DNA of 39,445 nucleotides from Streptomyces roseochromogenus subsp. oscitans DS 12.976 (GTDB lineage Bacteria; Actinomycetota; Actinomycetes; Streptomycetales; Streptomycetaceae): NCBI RefSeq assembly GCF_000497445.1, contig NZ_CM002285.1, positions 9,068,033 to 9,107,477 of the forward strand, read 5' to 3'. Shown piece by piece: positions 24,348 to 32,444 of this stretch (position 1 is its first letter; each line of letters starts with the position of its first letter). The notes under the pieces were generated by a model. It saw only the letters and a program-made list of their open reading frames with translations, ran no database searches and was not told where the DNA came from. The position numbers and the translations under genes were made by a program.

Positions 24348-25086
24348 GGACCTCGACCTGGCCGGTGTCAAGGGAGTAGTAGGCGCTGACGACGGCCAGG
24401 TCGCCCTTCCGCACCATCGGGGCGAGGTCTTTGTTGGACCGCAGGGCGGCGGAGGTCTGCTTGGTGTGGATGCGGATCATGGCGTCGACGGGGTCGGAAT
24501 GCTTGCCCTTCGCCGTCTCCTCGTACGCGGGCTTCAGCGCGTTGGAGATGGCATCCAGATTGCCTGGCAGCTCCTTGCCGTCCTTGAGCGCCGTGTACGC
24601 GGCCTTGATGGCGCCGCAGCGTTGGTGCCCGAGGACGACGATCAACGGCGTGCCGGAGGTCAGTGGCCCGTACTCGACGGAGCCGGTGACGACAGGTCCC
24701 ACCACCTGTCCGCCGGTGCGCAGCACGTACAGGTCGCCGAGCCCGGTGTCGAACAGCAACTCCGGCGGCACCCGGGAGTCGATGCAGGAGAGGATCACGC
24801 CGTAGGGGTGCTGCTCCGCGGCGACGAATTGGCGGCGAGCGGGGTCCCGGTCGGGGTGCTGCAGTGTGCCGTTCACCCAGCGCTTGTTGCCCTCCATCAG
24901 CCGCGCGAAGGCCGGCCAGGGGGAATCCGGCCGTGCGGTCGGACTCGCGGACACGGATGGGGCCGCCGCGACGGCCTGCTTCTTGGTCTCGGTCGACTTC
25001 GAGGAACAGCCGGTGATCAGAGCGGCGGAGGCCAGCAGGCCCCCGGTGAGTATGGCTCTGCGCTGCGGGTGCCCAGTACTGACCAT
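24325..25086 (-). CDS. Exported beta-class carbonic anhydrase, lipoprotein
   Basis: Zinc enzyme interconverting CO2 and bicarbonate, here predicted on the outer face of the membrane. The ATG at 25086 has GAGGAGAG close upstream and opens VSTGHPQRRAILTGGLLASAALITGCSSK: a signal with RR and a lipobox ITGC, so Tat-type export with lipidation is plausible. A Ser/Thr/Ala linker precedes the catalytic domain (about 50-250). Zn ligands are visible: CIDSR (Cys and the Asp/Arg dyad, about 98) and GHQRCG (His and Cys, about 150). WVNGT and RTGGQVVGPVVTGSVEYG are also family hallmarks. 253 residues. A short AT-rich palindrome CTATTGCATAG (25216-25226) lies 130 bp upstream. Most beta-carbonic anhydrases are cytoplasmic, so export is notable. 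Confidence 0.92.
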   Translation of the reverse strand: MVSTGHPQRRAILTGGLLASAALITGCSSKSTETKKQAVAAAPSVSASPTARPDSPWPAFARLMEGNKRWVNGTLQHPDRDPARRQFVAAEQHPYGVILSCIDSRVPPELLFDTGLGDLYVLRTGGQVVGPVVTGSVEYGPLTSGTPLIVVLGHQRCGAIKAAYTALKDGKELPGNLDAISNALKPAYEETAKGKHSDPVDAMIRIHTKQTSAALRSNKDLAPMVRKGDLAVVSAYYSLDTGQVEVLTGAPSA

Positions 25087-26150
25087 TGCGCTCTCCTCGT
25101 TGCTTCTCGTACGGAAGCTGCGACTGAGTGGCCTTCTGCCCCTGTGGGTGCCGGAGCCGGTCAGGCTTGGAACGCCGAACGGGCGGGCAGCGTGCCGCAC
25201 GGCCTGATGTCGAATCTATTGCATAGGTAAAGGTCATGCGTCTGGGCCTGGTGTACCCGCGTCTCCCGTCGCAGTGAGCGAGGTGTGCTCCCGCCTCGTC
25301 CATTGCGCCGGAGAGCTGGCCTCCCGCGCCTCGGTTGTCCGGTCGGAAGCCGGCCCGTCTCACTCGGCCATTCGGATGAACGGGCCGATCGTCTCGGCCG
25401 GGGCGCCCACCGGCTTCTGACGACCTCGTGCATGGGTGGCCGTGGCACATCGAGGTCTGCGGAGCCGCGAGTGCAGGCGAGAGGTGCCCCGCAGCCGTGG
25501 TGGATGCCGCGGCGCGTACTGACCGTGGTGTCGGCCGATGGCGGCGTCACTGCCGGTGTCGGGGTGGTCTGGCTCGTGTGGCGTCCGAAGTCACCGCACA
25601 TGCTTGAGCACCTTGCGCTCCTGGAGTGGTACGGCGAGCGGTGGCGGCATGCACGGGGAGGCAGCGGCCCCGGACACGATTCTGCCGACGTCGATGTGCT
25701 CGACGTCTGCGACAGCGCGGGCGCCCCTCAGGCTCAACGCGCATCACGGTGCCAAACGGCTTCGTGGGCAAGGACGTCGATGTCGGTCGGCCTGGCGGGG
25801 CCGGCTTCCTCGCGAGCCCAGGGAGTTCTCGCAGTTGACGGCCGCGAGCAGGTTGGTCGGACCCGTGGTTCGAGGAAGGTGAGCACGCCGGACTGGCGCA
25901 GGACAGTAAGCCGGCGTCGACGTCGGTCACTTCGACGGGTCGCGGGTGAGCAGTGCGACCCGGTCGGGGGTGAGGCGGGCGGGCCCGGCCGCTCTTCGAG
26001 CCCGTACCTCGGCAGAGTCGGTTACCGGCCGGTAGATTTGGCTGATCATGTACTCCCCGCAACCACTTGAGTCTCTCTAGGCTCCGATCACCACACCGGA
26101 TGGATGCCGTCGAGGCATCACGGTCCGATCCGAGCCCGATGGAGACACCG
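25087..26150. other. Gene-poor region with decayed frames
   Basis: About 1 kb with no gene I can defend. The reverse strand at 26049 starts MISQIYRPVTDSAEVRARR, reaches ARLTPDRVALLTRDPSK and a stop after 40 codons, and has GGGGAG 4 nt before its ATG, so it looks like the preserved head of a lost gene. A forward frame near 25600 reads HLALLEWYGERWRHARGG but has no start or continuation. Codon use across the rest is mixed. I see no operon, RNA gene or IS end. Confidence 0.4.
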
Positions 26151-27821
26151 ATGACGCGGTCCGGCCGTATCCGTGCGCACCTGGTCCGGGGTTGCCTGGC
26201 GGGAGCGGCGGCGATGACCTCGATCGCCCTGTGCGCGAGCATCGGCACGGCCCCCGCCTCAGCCGCCACGCCTCCGGCGCGGTCGGCGGCCGCCGTTACC
26301 GACGGGCCGTCCTTTCGCCTGGTCGACATTCCCATGAAGGACGGTGTCGTCCTCAAGGCCGATGTCCTTGCGCCCGCGGCCGGAACGCCGGGCGCCGACT
26401 CGCGTGGACGCTATCCGGTGATCGTGCAGCCCGCCTCCTGGGGGCAGAACGACCTGGAGTATGTCGCTCAGGCCAGGAAGCTGGCTGCCGACGGCTATGT
26501 GGTGGTCACCTACACGGTGCGCGGATTCTGGCTCTCGGGTGGACGGGTCGACGTCGGCGGGCCCACAGACGTCGCCGACATCTCCTCCGTCATCGACTGG
26601 ACCCTCGCCCACACCGAGGCCGACCCACAGCGCGTCGGCATGCTCGGCCTGTCACTGGGCGCGGGCATGTCCCTGCTGGGTGCCGCCTTCGATCCTCGGA
26701 TCAAGGCGGTGGCCGCACTGAGCGCTTGGGGTGACCTGGTCGACTCCCTCTACAGCGGTCAGACCCGGCATCTGCAGGCGGCAGCACTGCTCAACGCCCT
26801 GCAGGCGCCAACCGGCCGTCCGGGCGCGGAGTACGCGCGGACCCTGGCCGACCTCTACGCCAACCGCGACATGAAGGAAGTCGTCAACTGGGCCAGAATG
26901 CGGTCTCCGTTGACCTACATGGATCGCATCAACGCCCACGGCACGGCGGTCTTGCTGGCCAACGCGTGGAGCGACAGCATCTTCAACTCCAGCCAGATCA
27001 CGGACTTCTACCAGAAGCTGACCGGCCCCAAGCGCCTGATCATGCGCCCCGGAGACCACGCCACCCAGGAACTGACCGGATTCCTCGGTATGGACAACGA
27101 GACATGGGCGAACGCACATGACTGGTTCGACCAGCAACTGAAAGGCAGTGGCGGCACTTCGGGGGACCATGGCGCACCGGTGGAACTGCACGTCAGGAAT
27201 GGCGGCGGTGAGGAGGATTATCCGAGCTGGCAGGCCGTAAGCGCGGGGACCCGGTCACTGCCGCTCGGTCGTGCGGACGCCTTCGGCACCGGTGCGCTCG
27301 ATGGTCCGGCCGACACCGGATGGCGCACCTCGATCACCGGTGGCATCGATTCCGGTGCGGACGCCGGGGTCACCGAACTGTCCGGAGCGCTCGACCAGAT
27401 CGCCGCGCTGCCGCCGATCGTCGAGGTTCCGCTGCTGCCGCGGTTCGCTGCCGCCGTCTGGCAGTCGGCGCCCTACCCCTCCGTCCAGCGCATCCGCGGT
27501 GCGGTCACGCTGCACACCACCGTCACCTCCTCCGCTTCGGAGGGCACCGTCTTCGCCTACGTCTACGACGTGAACACCCTCGGCGTGGGCAAACTCATCT
27601 CGCACGCACCACAGAGTTGGTCCGGCCACACTCCGGGGCAGGCCTTCCCGCTCGACGTCGCGCTCTTCACCACGGCCTACGACGTTCCGGCCGGCCACCG
27701 GCTGGCCCTCGTCCTCGACACCAAGGACCCCGCGTACGGCGGCAGCACCCCGCTCGGCAGCGACGTCTCGTTCAGCTCCCCGCAGGCCGACCCGTCCCGT
27801 CTGGTGCTGCCACTGCGTTGA
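26151..27821 (+). CDS. Secreted CocE/NonD-type alpha/beta hydrolase (X-Pro dipeptidyl-peptidase family)
   Basis: Exported serine hydrolase of the X-Pro dipeptidyl-peptidase/CocE/NonD family, acting on ester or Xaa-Pro peptide bonds. ATG 26151 (GGAG at 26141-26144) opens a signal peptide: RSGRIRAHLVRG, hydrophobic core AAAMTSIALCASIGTAPASAA. ATG 26139 is an in-frame alternative. The alpha/beta core has the entry motif RYPVIVQPASWGQND, the nucleophile elbow GLSLGAG (about 170), the acid in LLANAWSDSIFNSSQ and the histidine in RPGDHATQEL. The C-terminal ~230 residues are the jelly-roll PepX_C-type domain (GAVTLHTTVTSSASEGTVFAYVYDVN, PAGHRLALVLDTKDPAYG). 556 residues, normal length. Monocistronic. 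Confidence 0.9.
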   Translation: MTRSGRIRAHLVRGCLAGAAAMTSIALCASIGTAPASAATPPARSAAAVTDGPSFRLVDIPMKDGVVLKADVLAPAAGTPGADSRGRYPVIVQPASWGQNDLEYVAQARKLAADGYVVVTYTVRGFWLSGGRVDVGGPTDVADISSVIDWTLAHTEADPQRVGMLGLSLGAGMSLLGAAFDPRIKAVAALSAWGDLVDSLYSGQTRHLQAAALLNALQAPTGRPGAEYARTLADLYANRDMKEVVNWARMRSPLTYMDRINAHGTAVLLANAWSDSIFNSSQITDFYQKLTGPKRLIMRPGDHATQELTGFLGMDNETWANAHDWFDQQLKGSGGTSGDHGAPVELHVRNGGGEEDYPSWQAVSAGTRSLPLGRADAFGTGALDGPADTGWRTSITGGIDSGADAGVTELSGALDQIAALPPIVEVPLLPRFAAAVWQSAPYPSVQRIRGAVTLHTTVTSSASEGTVFAYVYDVNTLGVGKLISHAPQSWSGHTPGQAFPLDVALFTTAYDVPAGHRLALVLDTKDPAYGGSTPLGSDVSFSSPQADPSRLVLPLR

Positions 27822-27946
27822 CCGGACGACGGTGGCGTGTCCCGCGCGAAAACCTTGGCTCAAGGGGCGGGCACAGGCGGCGACCCCACGAACGCCAGGG
27901 CGGACTGGGCCACATCCGAAGGGAGAGGGGGGTCCTGTGCCGCACG

Positions 27947-28702
27947 TCAGCGGGCGCGTAGGTCGAGGGAGCGCCGGTGGTCGGTGGAGCGGTGGTCGGC
28001 GCCGATGGCGTCGCCTCGAACAGGGTGATGCCGGCTCGGCGATGCGTCGGCGCCGACTGGATCCGGTGCGACGGGTTTCGTGTGCGCCGGGCCGGGCGCG
28101 GTGCGCAGCCACCCCGTCCGGGCGGCGAGGGTGCCGAGCGCGAGGGAGGTGAGGTGGCCGGCGTCGGCGAGTTCCTGGTCGTACAGCAACGCGGCCGTCA
28201 GCGCCGCGGCGAGCAGAGGCAGCCCGTAGCGGCGCAGTCGGCCGTCGGCGAGGGTGAGCAGGCAGGCGCCGGTCGTCACCAGGCCGTAGCTGATGCCCAC
28301 GTCACGGGCTCGGGTGGGAACTCCCGGCAGATGGGCGACGTGCATCAGCCACAGGGCGCCCTCGGTGAGCAGGGTCGCGGTGAGGTGGCCGAAGACGAAC
28401 ACTCCGCAGGCGCGCAGCGTGCCCCAGCGCCATTCGGCGCATCCCAGGACCCCGGCCACGGCGGCGATACCTACCAGGGCCGGGACGCCGTCGACCACCA
28501 GACCGCTGGTGAACAGGGTCCACCACTTGCCGACATCCATGTGATGGACGTTGCTGCTGTTGTGGCGCATGAAACGGGCGCGCTCTGCCGCCGGTTGTCC
28601 CTTCAGCCACCATGCGGTCAACAGCAGGGCCGTCACGTACACGGCGGTACCCGGCAGCCGCCGCCTCAACGTCTTCACAGCCCTCATATGCGTCCGTTTC
28701 AT
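27947..28702 (-). CDS. Rhomboid-like polytopic membrane protein
   Basis: Membrane protein of about 251 residues with six or so hydrophobic segments in the order expected for the rhomboid-like family of actinobacteria: LPGTAVYVTALLLTAWWLKG, WWTLFTSGLVVDGVPALVGIAAVAGVLGCAEWRWG, GVFVFGHLTATLLTEGALWL, DVGISYGLVTTGACLLTL, YGLPLLAAALTAALLYDQ and DAGHLTSLALGTLAA. In true rhomboid proteases the catalytic pair is GxSG and a His; here the equivalent places read DVGISYG and AGHLTS, so a Ser/His pair is present though GxSG is not exact. The cytosolic tail is Arg/His/Asp-rich. Start taken at ATG 28702; ATG 28687 is possible. Divergent from the histidine-phosphatase gene. Proteolytic activity is unproven. 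Confidence 0.75.
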   Translation of the reverse strand: MKRTHMRAVKTLRRRLPGTAVYVTALLLTAWWLKGQPAAERARFMRHNSSNVHHMDVGKWWTLFTSGLVVDGVPALVGIAAVAGVLGCAEWRWGTLRACGVFVFGHLTATLLTEGALWLMHVAHLPGVPTRARDVGISYGLVTTGACLLTLADGRLRRYGLPLLAAALTAALLYDQELADAGHLTSLALGTLAARTGWLRTAPGPAHTKPVAPDPVGADASPSRHHPVRGDAIGADHRSTDHRRSLDLRAR

Positions 28703-28811
28703 CCCTTTTGATGCTGTTCTCGTCACCCACGCTCGGGCGCTCACGGGCGATGTGCCCGGCCTTCCCAGGAAGAGACCATCGGCCGCGGCGTGAGGTTCCT
28801 GCGAAGACCAA

Positions 28812-28830
28812 CATGAGAGGCATTCTCATG
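28812..28830. promoter_or_regulatory. Palindrome CATGAGA-N5-TCTCATG, Zur-box-like operator
   Basis: A perfect 7-bp inverted repeat around GGCAT in the divergent region between the rhomboid-like gene and the histidine-phosphatase gene, 58 bp before the latter's start. The inner 15 bases, TGAGAGGCATTCTCA, match the Streptomyces Zur-type pattern TGAAAATCATTTTCA at 11 of 15 positions. Operator function and its owner are inferred. Confidence 0.35.
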
Positions 28831-28888
28831 AAGCGATGCTGTACTGCCCGCAGTGATCAGTGGTTCGACGTACGGGGAGGGGTTTCGC

Positions 28889-29617
28889 ATGGCGGAACGC
28901 TGGACGGAGGGACATGCGCAGGCGCCAGGCGGTATCGGCGTCGGTCGCGCGACGGTTCGTCGGCGTTGGGCGTTGGCCGCGATGGCGGCGGCCGTGCCCG
29001 TGATCCTTGCCGGCTGCGACGGCAAGCACGCGCACAAAGCTGCGTCAGGCCCTTCCGGCGCGCCGGCTTCCGGGGTTCCGGTCGCGGACAACACCGTCAT
29101 CATGATCATCCGGCACGGGGAGAAGCCAGGCAAACACGAATCCGGCTTCGACCAGAACGGCCGTCCTGACGCCAAGTCGCTCACCCAGCACGGCTGGGAA
29201 CGGGCCAGGGCACTGCCGAGGCTGTTCGACCCGCCCAAGGGCCAGGCCCTGAAACCCGGCATCATGCGCCCGCGGACCATCTACGCCGCAGCCGACCAAG
29301 GTCCGCTCGCCGGCGCCCACCGGATGCGGGAGACCGTCACACCACTCTCCCAGCACATGGGCATTGCACTGACCACCACCTATGCAGAGTCCGAGGAAAC
29401 CGCGCTGGCCAAGGCCGCACTCTCCGCTCCCCAACCGGTCCTGATCTGCTGGGAGCACTCGCGCATCCCGGCCATCGTCGACGCCCTTGGCGCATCGCAC
29501 AGCGGCGCACCCGCGCAGTGGCCGGAGCGCTTCGACCTGGTGTGGGTCTTCACCCACACCGGTGGCTCCTGGACCTTCCGCCAGGTCGGCCAACACCTGC
29601 TTCCCGGCGACGTCTGA
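28889..29617 (+). CDS. Histidine-phosphatase-superfamily lipoprotein
   Basis: Exported lipoprotein with a histidine phosphatase (phosphoglycerate-mutase-like) domain. ATG 28889 has GGGGAGGGG 6 nt upstream. The N-terminus carries ATVRRRWALAAMAAAVPVILAGC, a lipobox LAGC at about residue 43 after a long n-region. The domain starts with VIMIIRHGEKPG (RHG, the catalytic His). It continues with LTQHGWERARAL and TIYAAADQ, where the second Arg of the fold seems replaced. It ends with PVLICWEHSRIPAIVDALG (second catalytic His in the WEHS segment) and FDLVWVFTH. The product has 242 residues. Cell-surface phosphatase activity is plausible; the substrate is unknown. It may be controlled by the palindrome at 28812-28830. 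Confidence 0.82.
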   Translation: MAERWTEGHAQAPGGIGVGRATVRRRWALAAMAAAVPVILAGCDGKHAHKAASGPSGAPASGVPVADNTVIMIIRHGEKPGKHESGFDQNGRPDAKSLTQHGWERARALPRLFDPPKGQALKPGIMRPRTIYAAADQGPLAGAHRMRETVTPLSQHMGIALTTTYAESEETALAKAALSAPQPVLICWEHSRIPAIVDALGASHSGAPAQWPERFDLVWVFTHTGGSWTFRQVGQHLLPGDV

Positions 29618-30027
29618 AGCCGCCGCGCAGGGGTTCGCAGCGTCGCGCAGGAATGCCTCGGCTTACGCAATCCCGCTACCGAGGCGCAGGGTCTCGGAGA
29701 CCGCTCGGCGCCCCTATCGTCCCCGTACCGGAGCATCCACGTGGCGAACTCATCCTCCCTCTATGCCAACTGGACGCCGGCAACTTCGGATGGGAGCACA
29801 AGCTCCAGACTCCCAACCCCACCTGGACCCACGCCGCACTGCTGACCGCCGTGCGGGGGCGTCATCCGTGACCACGACCAGCCTCAGCCGGACAGCCCTG
29901 TCCCCGCCCGTGCCGCCACCGTACGACCGGCCGAACGCCCACCCAAGACCGGCTCGTGACCGCCTGAGTCTCAAGACCAACAGGATCGGCCTGCCCGTAG
30001 CGGCCAGCCGCCTGTCATGCTCAAGTG
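29618..30027. other. Gene-poor interval with an unassigned C-terminal-like frame
   Basis: No intact gene. A forward frame ending at 29871 reads GELILPLCQLDAGNFGWEHK then LQTPNPTWTHAALLTAVRG and a stop. This has the look of a genuine C-terminus cut from its N-terminal part; I cannot name the family. The remaining bases up to 30027 show no ribosome site, repeat or hairpin that I trust. Confidence 0.35.
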
Positions 30028-30849
30028 ATGCAGAAACCTGCCCCCGACGGTCCTGCCGACATACGCTTCCCGCTGCTCACCCAGCAGTGGCTGGATCTGA
30101 CGTTCATCCACTGGGCCGTCGAACCGGCCGTGGTGGCACAGCTGTTGCCGATCGGGACCGTACCCGACATCCACGATGGAAGCACTTACGTCGGGCTGGT
30201 CGCCTTCCGTATGCACAAGGTCGGCTGGTTCCGGCTGCCCGGGGTGCCCTACCTCGGTTCGTTCCCGGAGACCAACGTCCGCCTGTATTCGGTGGACACG
30301 CAAGGCCGCCGCGGTGTTGTCTTCCGCTCGATGGACGCCTCGCGCCTGATCCCCGTGGTGATGGGACGCATCGGCTTCCACCTTCCCTACCTGTGGTCCC
30401 GTATGGCCGTGCGCGCCGTCGGCGACACCGTCACCTATACCAGCTCGCGCCGCTGGCCGGGCGGGCGTGGCGCGTCCAGTCGCATCACCGTACGCCCAGG
30501 TGAACGCATCGACGAACCCACAGAGTTGGAACACTTTCTCACCGCACGCTGGGGCATGCACAAGCCCTCCGCCGACGGGGCAGCGTACCTGCCCAACCAC
30601 CACCCGCGTTGGCCCCTGCACCGCGCCGAGCTCATCACCTGTGAGGAGAACCTGCTCACCGCGGCCGGCCTGCCCGCGCCGAGCACCGTCCCGGTCAGCG
30701 TCCTGTACTCACCAGGTGTCCCGGTCCGCCTCGGCCGCCTCGTCCGCCAGTCGGCCCCCTCTCGGCATCGCGATGGCGAAGTGGGTCCGGCCGATCATTT
30801 ACAGGCAGAAGGTCGCCCACGGCTGGGATTTCATCAACTGATGGTGTAG
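30028..30849 (+). CDS. DUF2071 (YqjF-like) protein with an extended C-terminus
   Basis: Member of the YqjF/DUF2071 family, a cytoplasmic protein of unknown biochemical role related to acetoacetate-decarboxylase-like folds. Family cues: LLTQQWLDLTFIHWAVEPAVVAQLLP near the N-terminus, YVGLVAFRMHKV, LPGVPYLGSFPETNVRLYSVD, GVVFRSMDASRLIPVVMGR, FLTARWGMH and a near-terminal PVSVLYSPGVPVRLGR. The family normally stops at about this point. Here the frame runs ~35 residues more into Arg/His-rich sequence containing a TTA codon, while another frame over the same bases ends in AKWVRPIIYRQKVAHGWDFIN. The native stop seems to have been lost through a fusion or small indel. ATG 30028 has no good ribosome site. 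Confidence 0.8.
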   Translation: MQKPAPDGPADIRFPLLTQQWLDLTFIHWAVEPAVVAQLLPIGTVPDIHDGSTYVGLVAFRMHKVGWFRLPGVPYLGSFPETNVRLYSVDTQGRRGVVFRSMDASRLIPVVMGRIGFHLPYLWSRMAVRAVGDTVTYTSSRRWPGGRGASSRITVRPGERIDEPTELEHFLTARWGMHKPSADGAAYLPNHHPRWPLHRAELITCEENLLTAAGLPAPSTVPVSVLYSPGVPVRLGRLVRQSAPSRHRDGEVGPADHLQAEGRPRLGFHQLMV

Positions 30850-30859
30850 ATACGTCAGT

Positions 30860-30883
30860 TGTTGCGTCTCCTAGATCGCAACA
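30860..30883. terminator. Hairpin TGTTGCG-N10-CGCAACA after the DUF2071 gene
   Basis: Perfect 7-bp stem with a 10-nt loop, 10 bp past the stop at 30849, followed by a second small palindrome GCGGT-G-ACCGC at 30885-30895. The position suits a terminator for the DUF2071 gene, but it also lies 75 bp before the secreted-protein gene and could be an operator for it. Confidence 0.35.
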
Positions 30884-30958
30884 GGCGGTGACCGCGGTAA
30901 CTCCAGTCGCTCTTCCCGCGAACACCGACCCCCCTCATGTACAGCGAAAGGCACATGT

Positions 30959-31633
30959 ATGGCGAACAACCGCAGTATGCGCCACGGCGGACGGATGCTG
31001 GCGCTCTCAGCGGCTGCCCTGGGCATGGTCGCGGCGATAGCCGCTCCGGCCTCCGCCGATGACCAGCCCACGCGGGCACAGCTCATAGCCGACTGCGACT
31101 CGGGTGAAGGGAAGTGCACCTTCAACGACCCGCAGCTGGGCCAGGCGTATCTCGGAGACTTCCACCGGGTCTCCGACTCGCTCTACAACTGCAGCACCTC
31201 GCCTGCCACCCAGTCGATGACCTGGTCCGACACGGTCGGTTCCACGGACTCAGCAGGCGTATCTGTGACCGCCGGCGGCAAGATAGCGGGAATCGTCGAC
31301 CTCAGCGTGACGGCGACCTACAGCCACACCTGGTCGAGCACGCACTCGGAGACCAGCTCCGTCAACATGACGGTGAAACCAGGTGAAGTCGGCTGGATCT
31401 CCCGTGCGCAGGTGATGCAGACCGTCTCCGGCACATGGCAGACGCATTACGACGGCCGGAAGTGGGGTCACTACTTCTGGTTCGTCCCCGACGTCATCAC
31501 CGGGCCTGCCCCGAACGGGACGGACGGCCAGAGCAACGCGGTGGTCGTCAAGTCCAGGAAGATGACCGCCGAGGAGAAGGGGTCCTGCTCCAGCCGCTCC
31601 GGTAAGGCCAAGACGTTCGTCGCCCGAGGCTGA
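30959..31633 (+). CDS. Secreted protein with aerolysin/ETX-MTX2-like beta region
   Basis: A 224-residue exported protein. ATG 30959 has GAAAGG 8 nt upstream. The signal peptide is clear (SMRHGGRMLALSAAALGMVAAIAAPASA, cleavage about residue 33). The mature part resembles the pore-forming module of aerolysin/epsilon-toxin proteins. A long Ser/Thr-rich stretch of alternating residues (about 85-145: TMTWSDTVGSTDSAGVSVTA... then LSVTATYSHTWSSTHSETSS, NMTVKPGEVGWI) could form amphipathic strands. MQTVSGTWQTHYDG and HYFWFVPDVI follow. Cys occurs in ADCDSGEGKC, YNC and GSCSS. No receptor-binding domain is visible and no immunity gene adjoins. It could instead be a non-toxic secreted relative; function is unproven. 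A strong terminator follows. Confidence 0.65.
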   Translation: MANNRSMRHGGRMLALSAAALGMVAAIAAPASADDQPTRAQLIADCDSGEGKCTFNDPQLGQAYLGDFHRVSDSLYNCSTSPATQSMTWSDTVGSTDSAGVSVTAGGKIAGIVDLSVTATYSHTWSSTHSETSSVNMTVKPGEVGWISRAQVMQTVSGTWQTHYDGRKWGHYFWFVPDVITGPAPNGTDGQSNAVVVKSRKMTAEEKGSCSSRSGKAKTFVARG

Positions 31634-31651
31634 TCCACCGAACGAGCGCCT

Positions 31652-31685
31652 GGCTGCCTCGCAGTCCGTACACCGCGAGGCAGCC
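31652..31685 (+). terminator. Strong intrinsic-type terminator hairpin
   Basis: Perfect 11-bp stem GGCTGCCTCGC (31652-31662) and GCGAGGCAGCC (31675-31685) with a 12-nt loop, extendable by flanking C-G and G-U pairs. It sits 19 bp after the stop of the secreted-protein gene. There is no U-tract, as is usual in Streptomyces. Confidence 0.75.
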
Positions 31686-31764
31686 GGGGGTCAGCTCAGC
31701 AGGGCGGTCAGCCCGAGCAGCGGCGGTCCCATGAGGGGGTTCGGCAGGCCGGCAGGAGGCTTCG

Positions 31765-31921
31765 TGCCGAATGGGCGTGACCTGCCCGCACGTTTCAGGA
31801 GCTGGAAGACCATCTATGACAGGCATCGGCGTTGGTCGGCGGATGGCACGTGGGACGAGGCGCTGCGGGCTGATGGTGATGCCGGGGGCGGATCGACTGG
31901 TCCGTGGTGAGCGTGGACTCT
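31765..31921 (+). pseudogene. IS5-family transposase relic, N-terminal half
   Basis: Forward translation gives [40 protein letters not shown] and, after one frameshift near 31890, IDWSVVSVDS. This is the conserved block of IS5-family transposases of the type ...[28 protein letters not shown]...IDWSMVSVDST, ending at the first catalytic Asp. The first ~50 residues and everything after VDS are lost; beyond 31921 similarity stops abruptly. Confidence 0.8.
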
Positions 31922-32128
31922 CCGTCCTCGCCGGCCGAATGCACCAGCGGGACCCCTGGCTGGGCCGCCGCCTCCCACGTCCTGGCCCAGGCCGAGGCCA
32001 CCCACACGCTCCAGGAGCCGCACAGCGGGCCCACCACGTACTCGATCACAGCGTCGAGCTGACTCGGACCCGCCGGAACTCACGGTCCTGCTCATCCGTC
32101 CGATCCCCGAGGTCCGCGCGGCTGCCGC

Positions 32129-32314
32129 GGCTTCAGCCACAGCCTCGCCGTGAGCGGGGGCTTCGTCGCCGCCTGGGGTGGCTACGCTTTCGGTCAGCTG
32201 GGCGAAGGCAGTACGACCGCCAGCAACATTCCCGTCACCGTGGTCACCGGTCTCGGCAACATCACCATCATCGCCGCCCACAACGGCGGGAATTTCAGCC
32301 TCGCGGCGGCCTGA
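32129..32314 (+). pseudogene. Fragment of an RCC1-repeat protein
   Basis: Frame GFSHSLAVSGGFVAAWGGYA then FGQLGEGSTTASNIPVTV, GLGNITIIAAHNGGNFSLAAA and a stop. This is one RCC1/BNR-type propeller repeat (HSLAL..DGTVWAWG.N.YGQLG.GT...S..PV.V.GL..V..IAAG). The rest of the propeller is missing upstream. It lies between two transposase relics, so it was probably stranded by element activity. Confidence 0.75.
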
Positions 32315-32444
32315 GTCCGCACCGCGGGCATCGGGGAGCCGGAGTCGGGGAGACCCTCACCAGCGTGAAGACCCCCACCAGCGCCCCTGCCCAGAGCCAG
32401 GGCGTGGATGCGGGCAGGAAGATCGTCGGCCACCCGCAATCCGC

